Positions 1 through 10,407 of a DNA stretch of 64,000 nt are shown one piece after another. This DNA comes from Kingdonia uniflora (taxonomy: Eukaryota > Streptophyta > Magnoliopsida > Ranunculales > Circaeasteraceae). The first letter of the stretch is position 1. Every line of letters starts with the position of its first letter. A model generated the notes under the pieces. The model saw only the letters and a list, made by a program, of their open reading frames with translations, did not search any database and was not told the origin of the DNA. Position numbers and translations under genes: made by a program. The stretch is taken from contig JACGCM010002266.1 in the NCBI GenBank assembly GCA_014058105.1, positions 1 to 64,000 of the forward strand, in the 5' to 3' direction.

Positions 1-72
1 ATTTATTTTTTCATCATTTAGTCACCAATATTGATATGATCTATGAATATATTGTCATGTTCTGATCACAAG

Positions 73-1210
73 GTGACACGAGTGTTGATACGGACTACGG
101 CCGTTAAGTCCACAGGAGCAGGGTACAATTGATGCCATAGTTAAAGCAAGGTAATTTCCTCTTTTAATATACTACGCCTGTATACTTTGAATTCAGTTGT
201 CCTGATAAAGTTAAGATGCTTGTCTACAGTGAATACCCTCTATCCATTGTTGTAGTCGGTGTTGGCGATGGGCCGTGGGATATGATGCGGGAGTTTGATG
301 ATAATATTCCCTCTCGGGCATTTGATAATTTTCAGGTTATCGTCTCATCTCCTTATGTCTGGACTAGAATTAAGTTGTTTTATGTTCACAGTAGAATTGA
401 GATGATCCATCCTAATGAGAAAGTTATTTTACTGTTGAAACTGGAAAGTCTCTGCTACTTCTAACTATTTTCATGGATTCTTATAATTTACTCCATAGTT
501 ATAATTATTCGTTGCAGTTTGTTAATTTCACGGAGATCATGTCAAAAAATATCCCAGCACCAAATAAGGAGGCTGCATTTGCTCTGGCAGCGTTGATGGA
601 AATACCTTCACAATATAAAGCAACGTTGGAGCTCCAGCTTCTGGGGTATGCTATGTTATGTTACAACTCTATATGGCAATACGAGCGTAAAATATAGTGT
701 ACTTATTCTGAGATGTTAAAAAATCTAAATGGTTTTTTATTGTCTTGTAGACGGCCTAGAGGGACTTCGTGGAAAAGTTGTCTTCCTCCTCCAACTACAA
801 ATACCAATTTTACAAATTTCAGTCCGAAAGATTTACCAAACAGCTATAAACAAAGCGTTGCTCCTGCTCCTGCTTCTGCTTCTGCCCCTTCAGAAGACCT
901 TCTTGATGAAAATCAAGTACGTATATAGATAAATCTGGTTTTTATTGCTGTATCGTTTAAAGTTTACATTAATGGAAACCCAATTAACATTTAACAGGGT
1001 TGTCCGCTGTGCTTCTTCAGCCTTAAAGATCTTGCATTTGGATGTGGACATCAGGTAGAAATTTACATAGTTTCATCTAAGTAATAGTTTTTCATCTATA
1101 ATCATTTACCTACTAAGATTTATTTGCAGACGTGCTTCAAGTGCGGAAAAGACTTGAAGTTATGCCCCATCTGCCGGAGCCAAATAAGCACAATGATAAA
1201 GCTATACTAA
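73..1210 (+). CDS. RGLG-type E3 ubiquitin ligase, 3' part (5' end outside window)
   Basis: This is the 3' half of an RGLG-family E3 ubiquitin ligase (VWA/copine-like domain plus RING), cut by the left edge. I read six exons: 73-150, 230-335, 518-645, 751-916, 998-1054 and 1130-1210, all with GT/AG borders. The early exons encode the end of the VWA-like domain ([28 protein letters not shown]). Exon 751-916 is an Ala/Ser/Pro-rich linker. The last two exons give a C3HC4 RING (CPLC, GCGHQTC, CPIC) that ends MIKLY at the stop, as in the family. Known members ubiquitinate stress and hormone regulators at membranes through an N-terminal lipid anchor that is not in view here. Oddity: exon 73-150 fits the family only if the frame changes twice, near 80 and 103, as if each of two Arg codons lost a base. 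The family call is firm; whether the gene is intact is not. Confidence 0.85.
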
Positions 1211-2205
1211 TTTACAACTGCTGAGTACCGCGACTCTAAATATGATGTTTTGAGGTGGATATTGAAGAACTACAAATAGAGCTTTTAGTACTTTTTTTGC
1301 TCTCATCTCATCTCCCAGTATTCTTCGTAATGGTTCTCATAAATGCATAATATTGTCATCTAGCTCTTCTGGAGATAGGAACATTACTGTTAACGCCCAT
1401 ATCCAGTGGACGGTGACTATAAGGTGAATCACATTGAAAGTCGTGTCTAAGTGGTGATTGCTCTATGTTTGTTTTTTTTAGATCCACAGTTGTAAATTTT
1501 TTACGAGGCAGTTTAATGTGAATAACGTATTGGATGATTATTATCTTGGTAAATTTGGTGGAATATATGTATATGTAATCTTTTTTCCTCAGAATTGAAA
1601 CTCTGAAATAACAAAAGCGAAATAATGGATGAAACTGAGAGCTTACGTTTTCCAACATGAGGAACTCGAATAACTTTGTGCACCTGAGCGTTATTTCCCA
1701 AGACGAAGAAGGTTGCTATCATTGCCATCTCTCTTACTGTCTAGAAAAACTTACTAGTGCATACATCCTTCTTTTTGTTGGTGCCTTGTGACTCATTCAA
1801 AATGTGACGCTATGGGTTTGGAAGATCCAAATTGATAAGGATGATACAACTTTAATTATGTCATTAGATATAAACTCAAGTCAAGTTTTGTCAAATATGT
1901 CTGCCAGTCGAGTGTGACACATTGTTAGTTCCAGTGGGCATTCGAAGGCGTGAGAAACATGAAGCATGCGCATCTTATCTGTCACTTGAATCCTCCCTCA
2001 CTCGCTGCCCTACACGGCCTACAATATCTATTTTTCTTTGCTAAAAGCTCCTTTTAACCGTAAGGATAAGAAGGAAGTCGAATATCTTTGGGGCCAAAAC
2101 AGTCCTAATTCTAGTCTAGTGGAGAAGAAAACCAATGAATCACTTAGATACAGAGTATTTAAAGATGTATGAATTTCACTATCTTGTCACAAATGAGCAC
2201 TCAGC
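1211..2205. other. intergenic, nothing recognised
   Basis: About 1 kb lies between the RGLG stop and the next promoter. It holds short AT-rich open frames on the minus strand without family features. I see no RNA gene or repeat in it. Confidence 0.5.
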
Positions 2206-2214
2206 TATAAAAAG
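2206..2214 (+). promoter_or_regulatory. TATA box of the Cys-rich peptide gene
   Basis: TATAAAAAG lies 64 bases before the ATG at 2270. That spacing suits a short plant 5' UTR. Confidence 0.6.
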
Positions 2215-2269
2215 AAGGCTTTTGGGAAATATTTTCACAGCATATTTTCTTTAGCAAAGCAAAGAGAAG

Positions 2270-2585
2270 ATGATGAGGAAGGAGATTTTAGTGGCTGCCT
2301 TTGCATGGTTCCTAGTAGCTGCATTCTTCGTCACAAGCGCAAATGCCGCTGCTCACTTGCAGACTGAGGAGAAAATTGCTTATCCTCAAGCTGGTTATTC
2401 CCCAACTCTAAACTCGAGTTACTAATGCCATGTATATCATTGGAAACATGCACATATAGCTTATATACTATGTATGCTGAATATGTCTTTTCATGATTTT
2501 TGAAGGCTGCAGATGCTGCAGGTTTCTGTACAAGCCGATGATTAGATGCATTAAAGTTTGCTGCATCGATGGATGCTGCGGTTAG
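2270..2585 (+). CDS. small secreted peptide with eight cysteines
   Basis: A two-exon gene too short for ordinary ORF calling: exon 1 is 2270-2393 and exon 2 is 2506-2585, joined in phase 1 (GT...AG). The product has 67 residues. It starts with a signal peptide of about 26 residues (MMRKE, a hydrophobic stretch, then TSANA), followed by a short spacer (AAHLQTEEKIAYPQA) and a dense cysteine core with the spacing CxCC-x9-C-x3-CC-x3-CCG at the C terminus. A TATA box lies 64 bases upstream and AATAAA lies at 2746. The signal peptide and the paired Cys suggest an extracellular disulfide-rich peptide, as in plant defence or signalling peptides, but I do not recognise the family. It is not an obvious defensin, snakin or LTP spacing. 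The start could be either of two adjacent ATGs. Secretion and splicing are inferred from sequence only. Confidence 0.7.
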
Positions 2586-2889
2586 GACATCTTAACCAAA
2601 ATCAAGAAAATAAAGTGAGATTGGTACAGAGTTGATCATCATCAACATCTTGTTTTGTGGTATCTCTTTCATAGAGGTTTACCTAGAATACGCTGATCTT
2701 TGTTAAGGACTCGATTACTTTGTGTGTACTTTGTTATACCCTACCAATAAATAATTATGTAACGCAAGTCTGATCTCAAAATTCCTGAATATATAATTTG
2801 AATGAATGACTACAGACTTCCTTTTTCTACTATGTATAAAATTACAAGTTTCAGAAGAGGGATACAACAAAAACCCACTCAAGAAACCA
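2586..2889. other. 3' flank shared by two convergent genes
   Basis: This stretch holds the 3' UTR of the peptide gene, with AATAAA at 2746-2751, and the 3' flank of the minus-strand GH17 gene. Nothing else is recognised. Confidence 0.5.
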
Positions 2890-4330
2890 TTAACTCATAA
2901 TTCTGATAAATGTAAGTACCCCAAACATAAAAACCCACCAATTAATATGCGTTCCAGCACTGGAAGATGTAATCCCAACAAGAAACCTGCAATCACCAAT
3001 TGACGGATCGAGAAAAGTGACTAACCCCAGCCCGTCAAAATCACAGCTCTTCGAGTTTTGTTTTTGAAGTTGATAATAACTGTTGAAGGCATATGAGATA
3101 TTCCCCTTAGTTCCAATTCCGTTGCAAGATCCACCATAGTAGAGAGTTGTACAATCTGCAGAACTGCAAGCAAGTCTAACATGGTTGGCCACACCTGATA
3201 GATCTCGGGATGGGTCTGCGATGCACCATCTTGATGGAAGATATTCAACATTCTTAGCATTCTTCAATAACCCATTGCCCATGTTTAATGGGTACTTAGC
3301 TTGTCCATCGAATGAAAAAATTCCCCAATGCCTTTCAAAGTTCCCGGGTAGTGTACTCTTGCTCCTTCATCAAGTAAACCGAAAAGATAAATATCCATAG
3401 GAGGGACTCTTGGCCTTAGAGGGGTTCCTTTGCTACTCAAGACATGATAAATAAGACCCTGATTGAAAGCTCTTGCAGCCGATAAGTTCGCACTGAGGGC
3501 TCCATCCGTGGGCCAACCCACCTCTCCAATGATAATTGGCATTTGTTGTAACCCATTCTACTCAGAGCAGCAACTAAAGTATCCAAATTTCCATCAAATG
3601 CATTTGAGTACACGTTTTGTCCATCGGTAACAGAATGAGATGTTCCCTCGAAAAAAGCGTAGTCTTGGGGGAAATCCGAGTTCCCGTAGAGGCTAAGAAA
3701 TGGGTAGATGTTGACCACAAATGGGGAACCATTTGAGTTGAGGAAGGAAACAAGTTGAGTCATGATTTCAGTGAGTTCGGGTCTGAAGGCTCCTTGAGAT
3801 GGAAGTGAGGACTCGTAGGCATCAGCATTGCAAGGGACAACCAGCTTTATGTAGCTCGCTAGATTCGCTCTTGCTAAGGACTGCTGTAAGTTGAGAAGAG
3901 CTGGAACAACATATGATTGATATTGGCCTGCGTAACTTGTGAGGAAGGGCTCATTCCCAACTGCTATGTATCTGCCAACATGTCACAAGCATTAGTACCT
4001 AATAAAAAGTCTATAAACTAAATGAGGTTTCATATAACAGAGCAAATCTACTTAAATACAGCCAATAAATTTGATAATTAGTGCTCAAGATATTAGTATT
4101 AATTGCACTCATCGATTAATCCCATTGTTAAGACGAAAAATCTCTCTACTCACTCCAACCCACCATATCATTCATTCAGATTTCCTATGAGAACTATATA
4201 TCCAGCTATAACTACCAAGTACTAACTTTTCCATTTGAATTACTTGGAAAAATGCATGCTAATACCTACCGGCTATTATGATTTCAAATAGTATCTAACT
4301 AATGCAGTCCAATTATCTCAACCCATCCAG

Positions 4331-4345
4331 AAACAAATGGGGGAC
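4331..4345. repeat. left target-site duplication of the LINE
   Basis: AAACAAATGGGGGAC matches AAACAAATGGGCGAC at 8683-8697 in 14 of 15 bases. The two flank the LINE as expected for target-primed reverse transcription. Confidence 0.65.
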
Positions 4346-7300
4346 TCAAAGGGTACAAAGGAGGAAAAGAGCTCAGAAGCTAGCACAGAATCAGAGAGCT
4401 CATCTGCTGAAACCCCTTCTAAATCTTATAAAACACCTGCAAAGCAGCTAGAAATTGATAAGATATCCAAGCACCAAAAAAAGACAGCAAAGAAGAGGAT
4501 GAAAACTGCTGAAAAAAGAGAGAGATTGAGACAGAGTCAAAGGGAGGGAAGGGACAAAATAAAAAAAATCCCAATGACAAAAGCCCTTATCTGGAGTGTC
4601 AGGGGAGTAAACAGACCACAGATGCAAAGAGAAATTAGAATTAGTATACAGATTTTTAAGTTAGCATTAGTTGGTTTGATTGAGAATAAGTTAAGAGAAG
4701 GTGGAAAAGGTTCCTCATTCAATAGCTCCAAACTGGCAAAGAATTACAAATCATGAACATGCAGCAAATGGGAGAATAGTACTTCTTTGGGATTCAGATA
4801 GCTTAGACATTCAGTTTGTGACTAAAACTGCTCAAGTCATTACTGTGATGATCAGCATTAAATCCTCAAGTAAGAAGCTTCTGCTCTCATGTGTTTATGC
4901 GTCAAATAGCATCAGAGAGAGAGGTGATATGTGGGATTATTTAAGAAGTATTGGATCCACAATTAGGCATCCTGGATAATATCTGGGGACTTCAACTCAA
5001 TTACATTCAATGATGAAAAAAAGGTGTGGATTCAGTCAGTGAAATGAGATGACTCCTCTAAGAGAATTAATTAGTGATCTTCAAATAGCAGATATGAAGT
5101 GGAAAGGAAGCAAGTTTACATGGACCAAGTACCATTCAGATCATACAAGAATTTTCTCTAAACTAGACAGAACTCTAGTCAATGCTGAATGGCTCAATTC
5201 ATTTCTTCTCTCAGAAACAAACTTCATTCCATTTGGCATCTCTGACCATGCACCAATGCACATTACAATTCAGAAAGAAGCTCCAAGACCAAAGGCTCCT
5301 TTCAGATTTACTAACTCTTGGATACTACATCCTAGCTTTATGGAGACAGTTAGAGATTCATGGAGATGCAGAGTTCATGGTACACCTATGTATGTCTTAA
5401 ACCAAAAGTTGAAAGTATTAAAGCATCATCTGATTAAGTGGAAGAAAGAGACATATGGTAATCTTCAAATGGGAATTGAAACTGCAAGAAAAGAGCTGTA
5501 GCAAGTACGGGAGGAGATAGCAATAATCCCCATCATTGATGATCAAATTATGAGAAGGGAAAAAGAAAAAAAGAGTGATTCTGAATAGATTACTTCTCCA
5601 AGAAGAAATGGATTTAAAGCAAAAATCAGGTGTAACTGGCTATCTCTTGGGGATTCAAATTCTCATTTCTTCCACCAACACATGAAAGAGAGAGCAAAAA
5701 TCACATTAATCAAATCCAATGTAGAGATGACTCTTTAGCAGATACTCCTGAGAAGATACAAGCTGAAGCTGAGGACTTCTATAAGAAACTTCTCACAGAT
5801 GATAACCCAGGTTACACACATAACATTCATACATTGAAGAAACTGTTTACATCTCAAGCTAGTTCACTGGTGGTAGAGTTTACAGCTGCAGAAATCAGAG
5901 AAATGGTATTTGGAGAACAAGATGATAAAGCACCAGGCATAAATGGATATAATGTCTTTTTCTACAAAACTTGCTGGGATATAGTTGGGGCAGACCTAAT
6001 CAAAGCAATTTTGAGCTTCTTCAGAAGGGTACAACTTCTAAAAGTGGTTAATATTACTATACTTAAGCTTTTGCCTAAAACATCGAATCCTATCACCTTT
6101 TCTGAGTTCAGACCTATTTCATTGTGCAATGTGGTCTAGAAATTTATCACTAAGATGATTGCATTAAGATTGAGGGAGTGTATGAGAGATTTGATTGACC
6201 CTTGCGAGTCAGCTTTTATTAAAGGAAGGGTGATTCAGGATAACATACTTCTAGCTCAAGAACTTGCCAGGGGGTTTGATAGATCTAATGGTGTTGAAAG
6301 AATGATGCTTAAGATTGATATACATATGGCATTTGATTCTGTCAGATGGCCTTATATCCTACAAGTATTGAAAGCCATGGATTTTCCCCCTGAATGTATC
6401 AACTGGATAGAAGCATGTATCTCAACTCCTAGCTTCAAGATTGACATAAATGGGCAGATCATGGGGATGTTTAAGAGTAGTAAGGGGATAAGACATGGAG
6501 ATCCACTATCTCCCTATCTGTTTGTCATAGCTATGCAGCCTCTCACTAAGTTATTAAGCAAAGCTGTTATCAATGTCCTCCCCAACTGCAGGAAAGCAAG
6601 CATATTTCATCTCCTTTTTGCAGATGACCTTCTTCTTTGTTTAAAGGAAAATGTTAATACAGCCATCAAGATTAAGGTTATCCTGAGTGATTTTGCAGGC
6701 ATGTCTGGACTGAAAATAAACTCTGCTAAGAGTACTATCTTTTTCTCAGGATCTACTATGGAGGAGACAAAAGATTCTATTTGTAAGACTTTACAATTTG
6801 AAAGAGAAAAATTACTTGTGAAATTTTTAGGCTTACCTCTTCTTTCAACAAAACTGACTGAAAGAGACTGTAAACCTTTAGTCATTAAGATATCCAGAAA
6901 AGTCTTGAATTGGAAGAATAGATATCTATCTTATGGAGGGAGACTAGAACTCATTAAGACCATTCTTTAAGCTACACAGTATATTGGGCAGCATGCTCTG
7001 GATTCTCAAAAAGTGTTATAATAAGATTGAAAGTATATTCATAAATTTCCTATGGGCTAGCTGTGATCAAGCTAAGGCAATCTCAAGTATCTTATGGGAG
7101 GATATTTGTGTTCCAAAGAATGAGGGAGGCCTTGGCATTAAGAGATTAAAAGACTTCAATGATGCTCTTATACTAAGAGCCATTTGGAATCTAGTTTCAG
7201 GAAAAGAGACTTTGTGGACTATTTGGACAAAACAGAAATACCTCAAGAATGATATGTTATGGTCTGTTTCTATACCTCCTGATTGTTCTTGAGGTTGAAG

Positions 7301-8682
7301 ATCAATATTTAAGAAAAGAGATATAGCCCTGAAATACTGTAAGCATATAATTGGAAATGGAAAATCAACAATTTTTGGAATGACCCCTGGTTAGAAGATG
7401 GGATCTTATACACAAAGTATGGGAGAATAAACATGATTCTATCTAATATACCACAAAATGCAAAAGTACAAGATATCATCCTAGAAGAAGAGTGGGTTGT
7501 TACTAGCTCTAGAATCAGATCAGAATATATAAGGGAAATATGGAAACAAGTCTATAAGATGTATAAGCCTCTTATCAGTGATGAAGATAAAGTTATCTGG
7601 AAATTGACTTCAAATGGATCTTTCTCTACTAAATCAGCTTGGCAGGCTATATGGAAGGAAAAAATCAAAATCCATTGGCACAATATAGTATGGGACAAAG
7701 ATAGTGTTCCTAAACATCATTCATCACATGGCTTGCTGTGAAAAACACTGAAAAAAGGGATTTTCTAGTTAAATTGGTTAGTAGCAGAGGGTTATTGCTC
7801 ATTTACATAAGAAATAGAGATCACTTATATTTCAAATGCCCCTTCTCCAATCAGCTATGGTCTAAAATTCTTAGCAGTCTTGCTACACAAATCATTAAGG
7901 ATGGGATGAGGAGCTGAAATGGATCATTTATACAGCTACTGTGGATCCTTCTAGGGTAAAATCCTTAAAGTTGCTTTTGCAGCTACAGTACATCAAGACA
8001 GAGAGGAATGCAGGCAATTCAGAATGAAAGTACAACAGCTGACATAATTTACATAGGATACTTTGAAGTTTCCTCTAATGCATAACATCAAGAAGTTCTG
8101 GTTCAAACCAGCTTCTCATATATACATAAAAAACTGGGATTAAATCCAGTTATCAAGCACCAAGACCGCTCAGATGGATTAAATGGAAGCAAAATGTGGA
8201 GCAGAAGATAATTCCGAATGTGGATGGATGTATACAAGAAAACAGAAGAGCCTATGGGGGCATTTTTAGATTGCCTAATGGTATCCCCATCCTTGCCTTC
8301 AATACAAATCCTTTTTCTGAGACTTGTATGGATGCGATAAAGATCAGGGCAATCAGTGAAGATCTTAAAATAGCTAATCTGCTGGGATTTGATAGCTTAT
8401 GCACCATGACAAACTCTACCTTTGTGATCAAAGTCCTAGAAGGGAACCATAATCCTCCTTGGGCTAGCCTACCAGATATGAGGGATGCATAATAATTATT
8501 TAGCCTCAAGCTTAGAGAAGGGAACAAGCCAGCTGAGTTCATCTCTTCAATGAGGGACATCCATCCATAAAGAGTGCATCTTTTTTCCTTGTAATTTTCT
8601 TCCTAAGATTGTAATTTTTTTGTTGATCAATATAAGTCAGGTGGTGGTCTGCCTCAACCCCAGCTTCCCTCTCAAAAACTAA
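4346..8682 (+). mobile_element. L1-type LINE, 5'-truncated, inserted in the GH17 intron
   Basis: A degenerate non-LTR retrotransposon in antisense orientation to its host gene. In order: a charged Lys/Glu-rich leader (4337-4560); the start of the APE-type endonuclease (ALIWSVRGVNRPQMQRE, about 4580); its GDFNS motif near 4985 and SDHAPM near 5240; reverse transcriptase (about 5830-6960) with AFIKGRVIQDNI, GIRHGDPLSPYLF and the catalytic FADDLLLC; the thumb/connection region (GGLGIKRLKDFND); and an RNase H-like remnant starting NVDGCIQ near 8217. Stops and frameshifts break ORF2 throughout. The 3' end is GGTCTGCCTCAACCCCAGC followed by an A-rich tail, the same as in the element at 55303-57255. 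Near-identical 15-base flanks (4331-4345, 8683-8697) mark a target-site duplication. No CCHC gag is visible, which fits 5' truncation. Confidence 0.9.
6155..6970 (+). pseudogene. reverse transcriptase core of the LINE
   Basis: The longest uninterrupted piece of the LINE ORF2, 271 residues. It covers RT fingers and palm, with the Asp of MLKIDIHMAFDSV and the FADDLLLC active-site box, and ends in the YLSYGGRLELI thumb region. It is fenced by in-frame stops at 6137 and 6968, so it is a fragment and not a working enzyme. Confidence 0.85.
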
Positions 8683-8697
8683 AAACAAATGGGCGAC
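8683..8697. repeat. right target-site duplication of the LINE
   Basis: This is the second copy of the 15-base flank and lies directly after the A-rich LINE tail. One mismatch to the left copy is consistent with some age. Confidence 0.65.
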
Positions 8698-9292
8698 ATT
8701 GCCAATAGTCAAATAATTCAACAAAGTAGCTTATTTATTAGTAAATTCATACTAGCGCAAATTCATTATCTTTAAAACTGTTGAAACCCTTTATTTTTAC
8801 CAAATTGTTTCTCATTATTCATGTGAATCAAACTAAACCCAGACTACTAGGCGAAAAATAATATCAAAATCCACAATAAAAACTTGAACTTGATATTAAA
8901 AAAACACACACAAACACAAACACAGTTACAAGTAGAATGAAGTACCTGATATCAACACCACCTTTAACCAGATACTTAGAAACATTGAGATGAACCCAGT
9001 TATCAGCCACAAGAGGTGAAGAACCCAATGCCATCAACATCTCATTCTGTATTCCAACCATGACTTCTAACCCACTCCCCATTAAACCTCTAAGAACAAG
9101 TGGGTCTGCATCAAACAACTTCACTTTCTTTATGTGGTTATGTTTCAACAGATCTACTACCACTGAAGGTGACAGTCTGTGAGGAGACAGTGTTCCCCAG
9201 TTTACACCAATGCCACACTCCACCATTAAACCTGAGCTCCAAATGAGAATCACTATTACTATTACTAGAATTGAGAGATGGGGTTTCGTCAT

Positions 9293-10407
9293 TTCATCAC
9301 AAAGTTATGGGGTTTCAGTAGTGACTCTAGTGAGGGAGTAAGGAACAAAATTGGTTGGCAGTGACACTGGAAGGTAAAGTCGGTTGGGCTATATTTATTT
9401 TGTGCAAATTTTTGATAAAACCCCACTGGTTGTTTTATGGGCATATTTGCGAATGACCTCTTTTGGTTCCTCACTTATTCAATCCCAGTCCCTTTTCAAT
9501 ATATTACGTCAGTTGAGTCGATGTAATTAATTTTTTAAAATAGATACCTGTCATTTTCATTTAAAAATCAATAATATAAAATAAATAAAATGGTGGTCTG
9601 CAATAGAATCCAATGAATGTATCTCTAATTCCATTTGATTTAGTTTGTGATTTTACCTTTGTTCAGAGCTGAAAACAGAAAACACTATTAATCTCTTTAG
9701 TTTCGTGTAAAGCTGAAAGCGAGATAACTAAACAGAGGGACGTAAAGCTAAAAAAAAAAAAAAAGGTAAAGTCGGTAGAGCGATATTTATTTTGGTGTCT
9801 CGTGTCCTTTCTTCTTCTTCTTTTTGATAAATAAATTAAATAAGAGTGCAATTTTGTCCTTGTGATGTCATTATTATTTTTTTTTGATAAATAAATTAAA
9901 TAAGAGTGCAATTTTGTCCTTGGGGAATATATATATATTTGCAGGGAATTAATACCGCCGACGCATCTTGTAAGCTTGGTATGTTTCTGTATTCGCATTG
10001 AAATATGCGTGTTTATGGAGGCTCCATCTGTTTCTCTGGAGATAATCTGATGTATCTAAACATAACCAAGGAGAAAAAACATGCTCTATGTTGATTTACA
10101 GGATAGTTTCAGCCTTTCAGGCCTGAATTACACGAGTTTTGTTCATCCTCTCAAGCAGTCTAACCATAAACATTAGATTCATGAACAATTGAATTCTTCT
10201 TGTACAAGTCTACTAACACCAGCTCAAAGGTGCTCAACAAGTTTGCAACCATGTCAAAATCAAGGTCACCATTTCACAAAAGTTTAAAGGAGAATAGAAA
10301 AGCATAGCGACCTTCATATAAGATCCACCAAATGAAACAGGAGAAACCCTTGATGACAAGACAAGATTTTCATAAAAAAATAAAAATATAAACAGTAGCA
10401 AATGTAT
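9293..10407. other. GH17 upstream region with duplicated AT-rich blocks
   Basis: No gene is recognised. A GGTAAAGTCGG...ATATTTATTTTG block occurs at about 9372 and again at about 9764, so part of the GH17 promoter region was duplicated. The rest is AT-rich 5' flank of GH17 and 3' flank of the PFK gene. Confidence 0.5.
9821..9922. repeat. direct repeat, period 60
   Basis: A 42-base block starting TTTTTGATAAATAAATTAAA occurs identically at 9821-9862 and 9881-9922. The 18 bases between the copies differ. Confidence 0.85.

Larger units (their letters stand above)
2890..9292 (-). pseudogene. GH17 glucan endo-1,3-beta-glucosidase with X8 domain, frameshifted
   Basis: Exon 1 is 9292-8946 and exon 2 is 3971-2890; the junction (GATATCAG|ATACATAGC) is phase-correct. 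The protein has a signal peptide, a GH17 barrel starting CGIGVNWGTLSP, the acid/base Glu in AVGNEPF, the nucleophile Glu in IIIGEVGWPTDG, then a Cys-rich X8/CBM43 domain (RWCIADPS, CDFDG, GDCRF) and a hydrophobic tail that could be a GPI signal. The family cuts callose in the wall or at plasmodesmata. Two single-base losses break exon 2, near 3543 (before MPIII) and near 3349 (before FERHWG). Restoring both gives 477 codons, a normal length. The 4,974-base intron contains a LINE at 4346-8682; without it the intron would be about 0.6 kb. The gene is either decaying or carries two homopolymer errors in the assembly. Confidence 0.85.

Noticed and set aside
1356..1728. Overlapping minus-strand frames downstream of RGLG
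   Set aside because: No recognisable domain, and they overlap each other in different frames.
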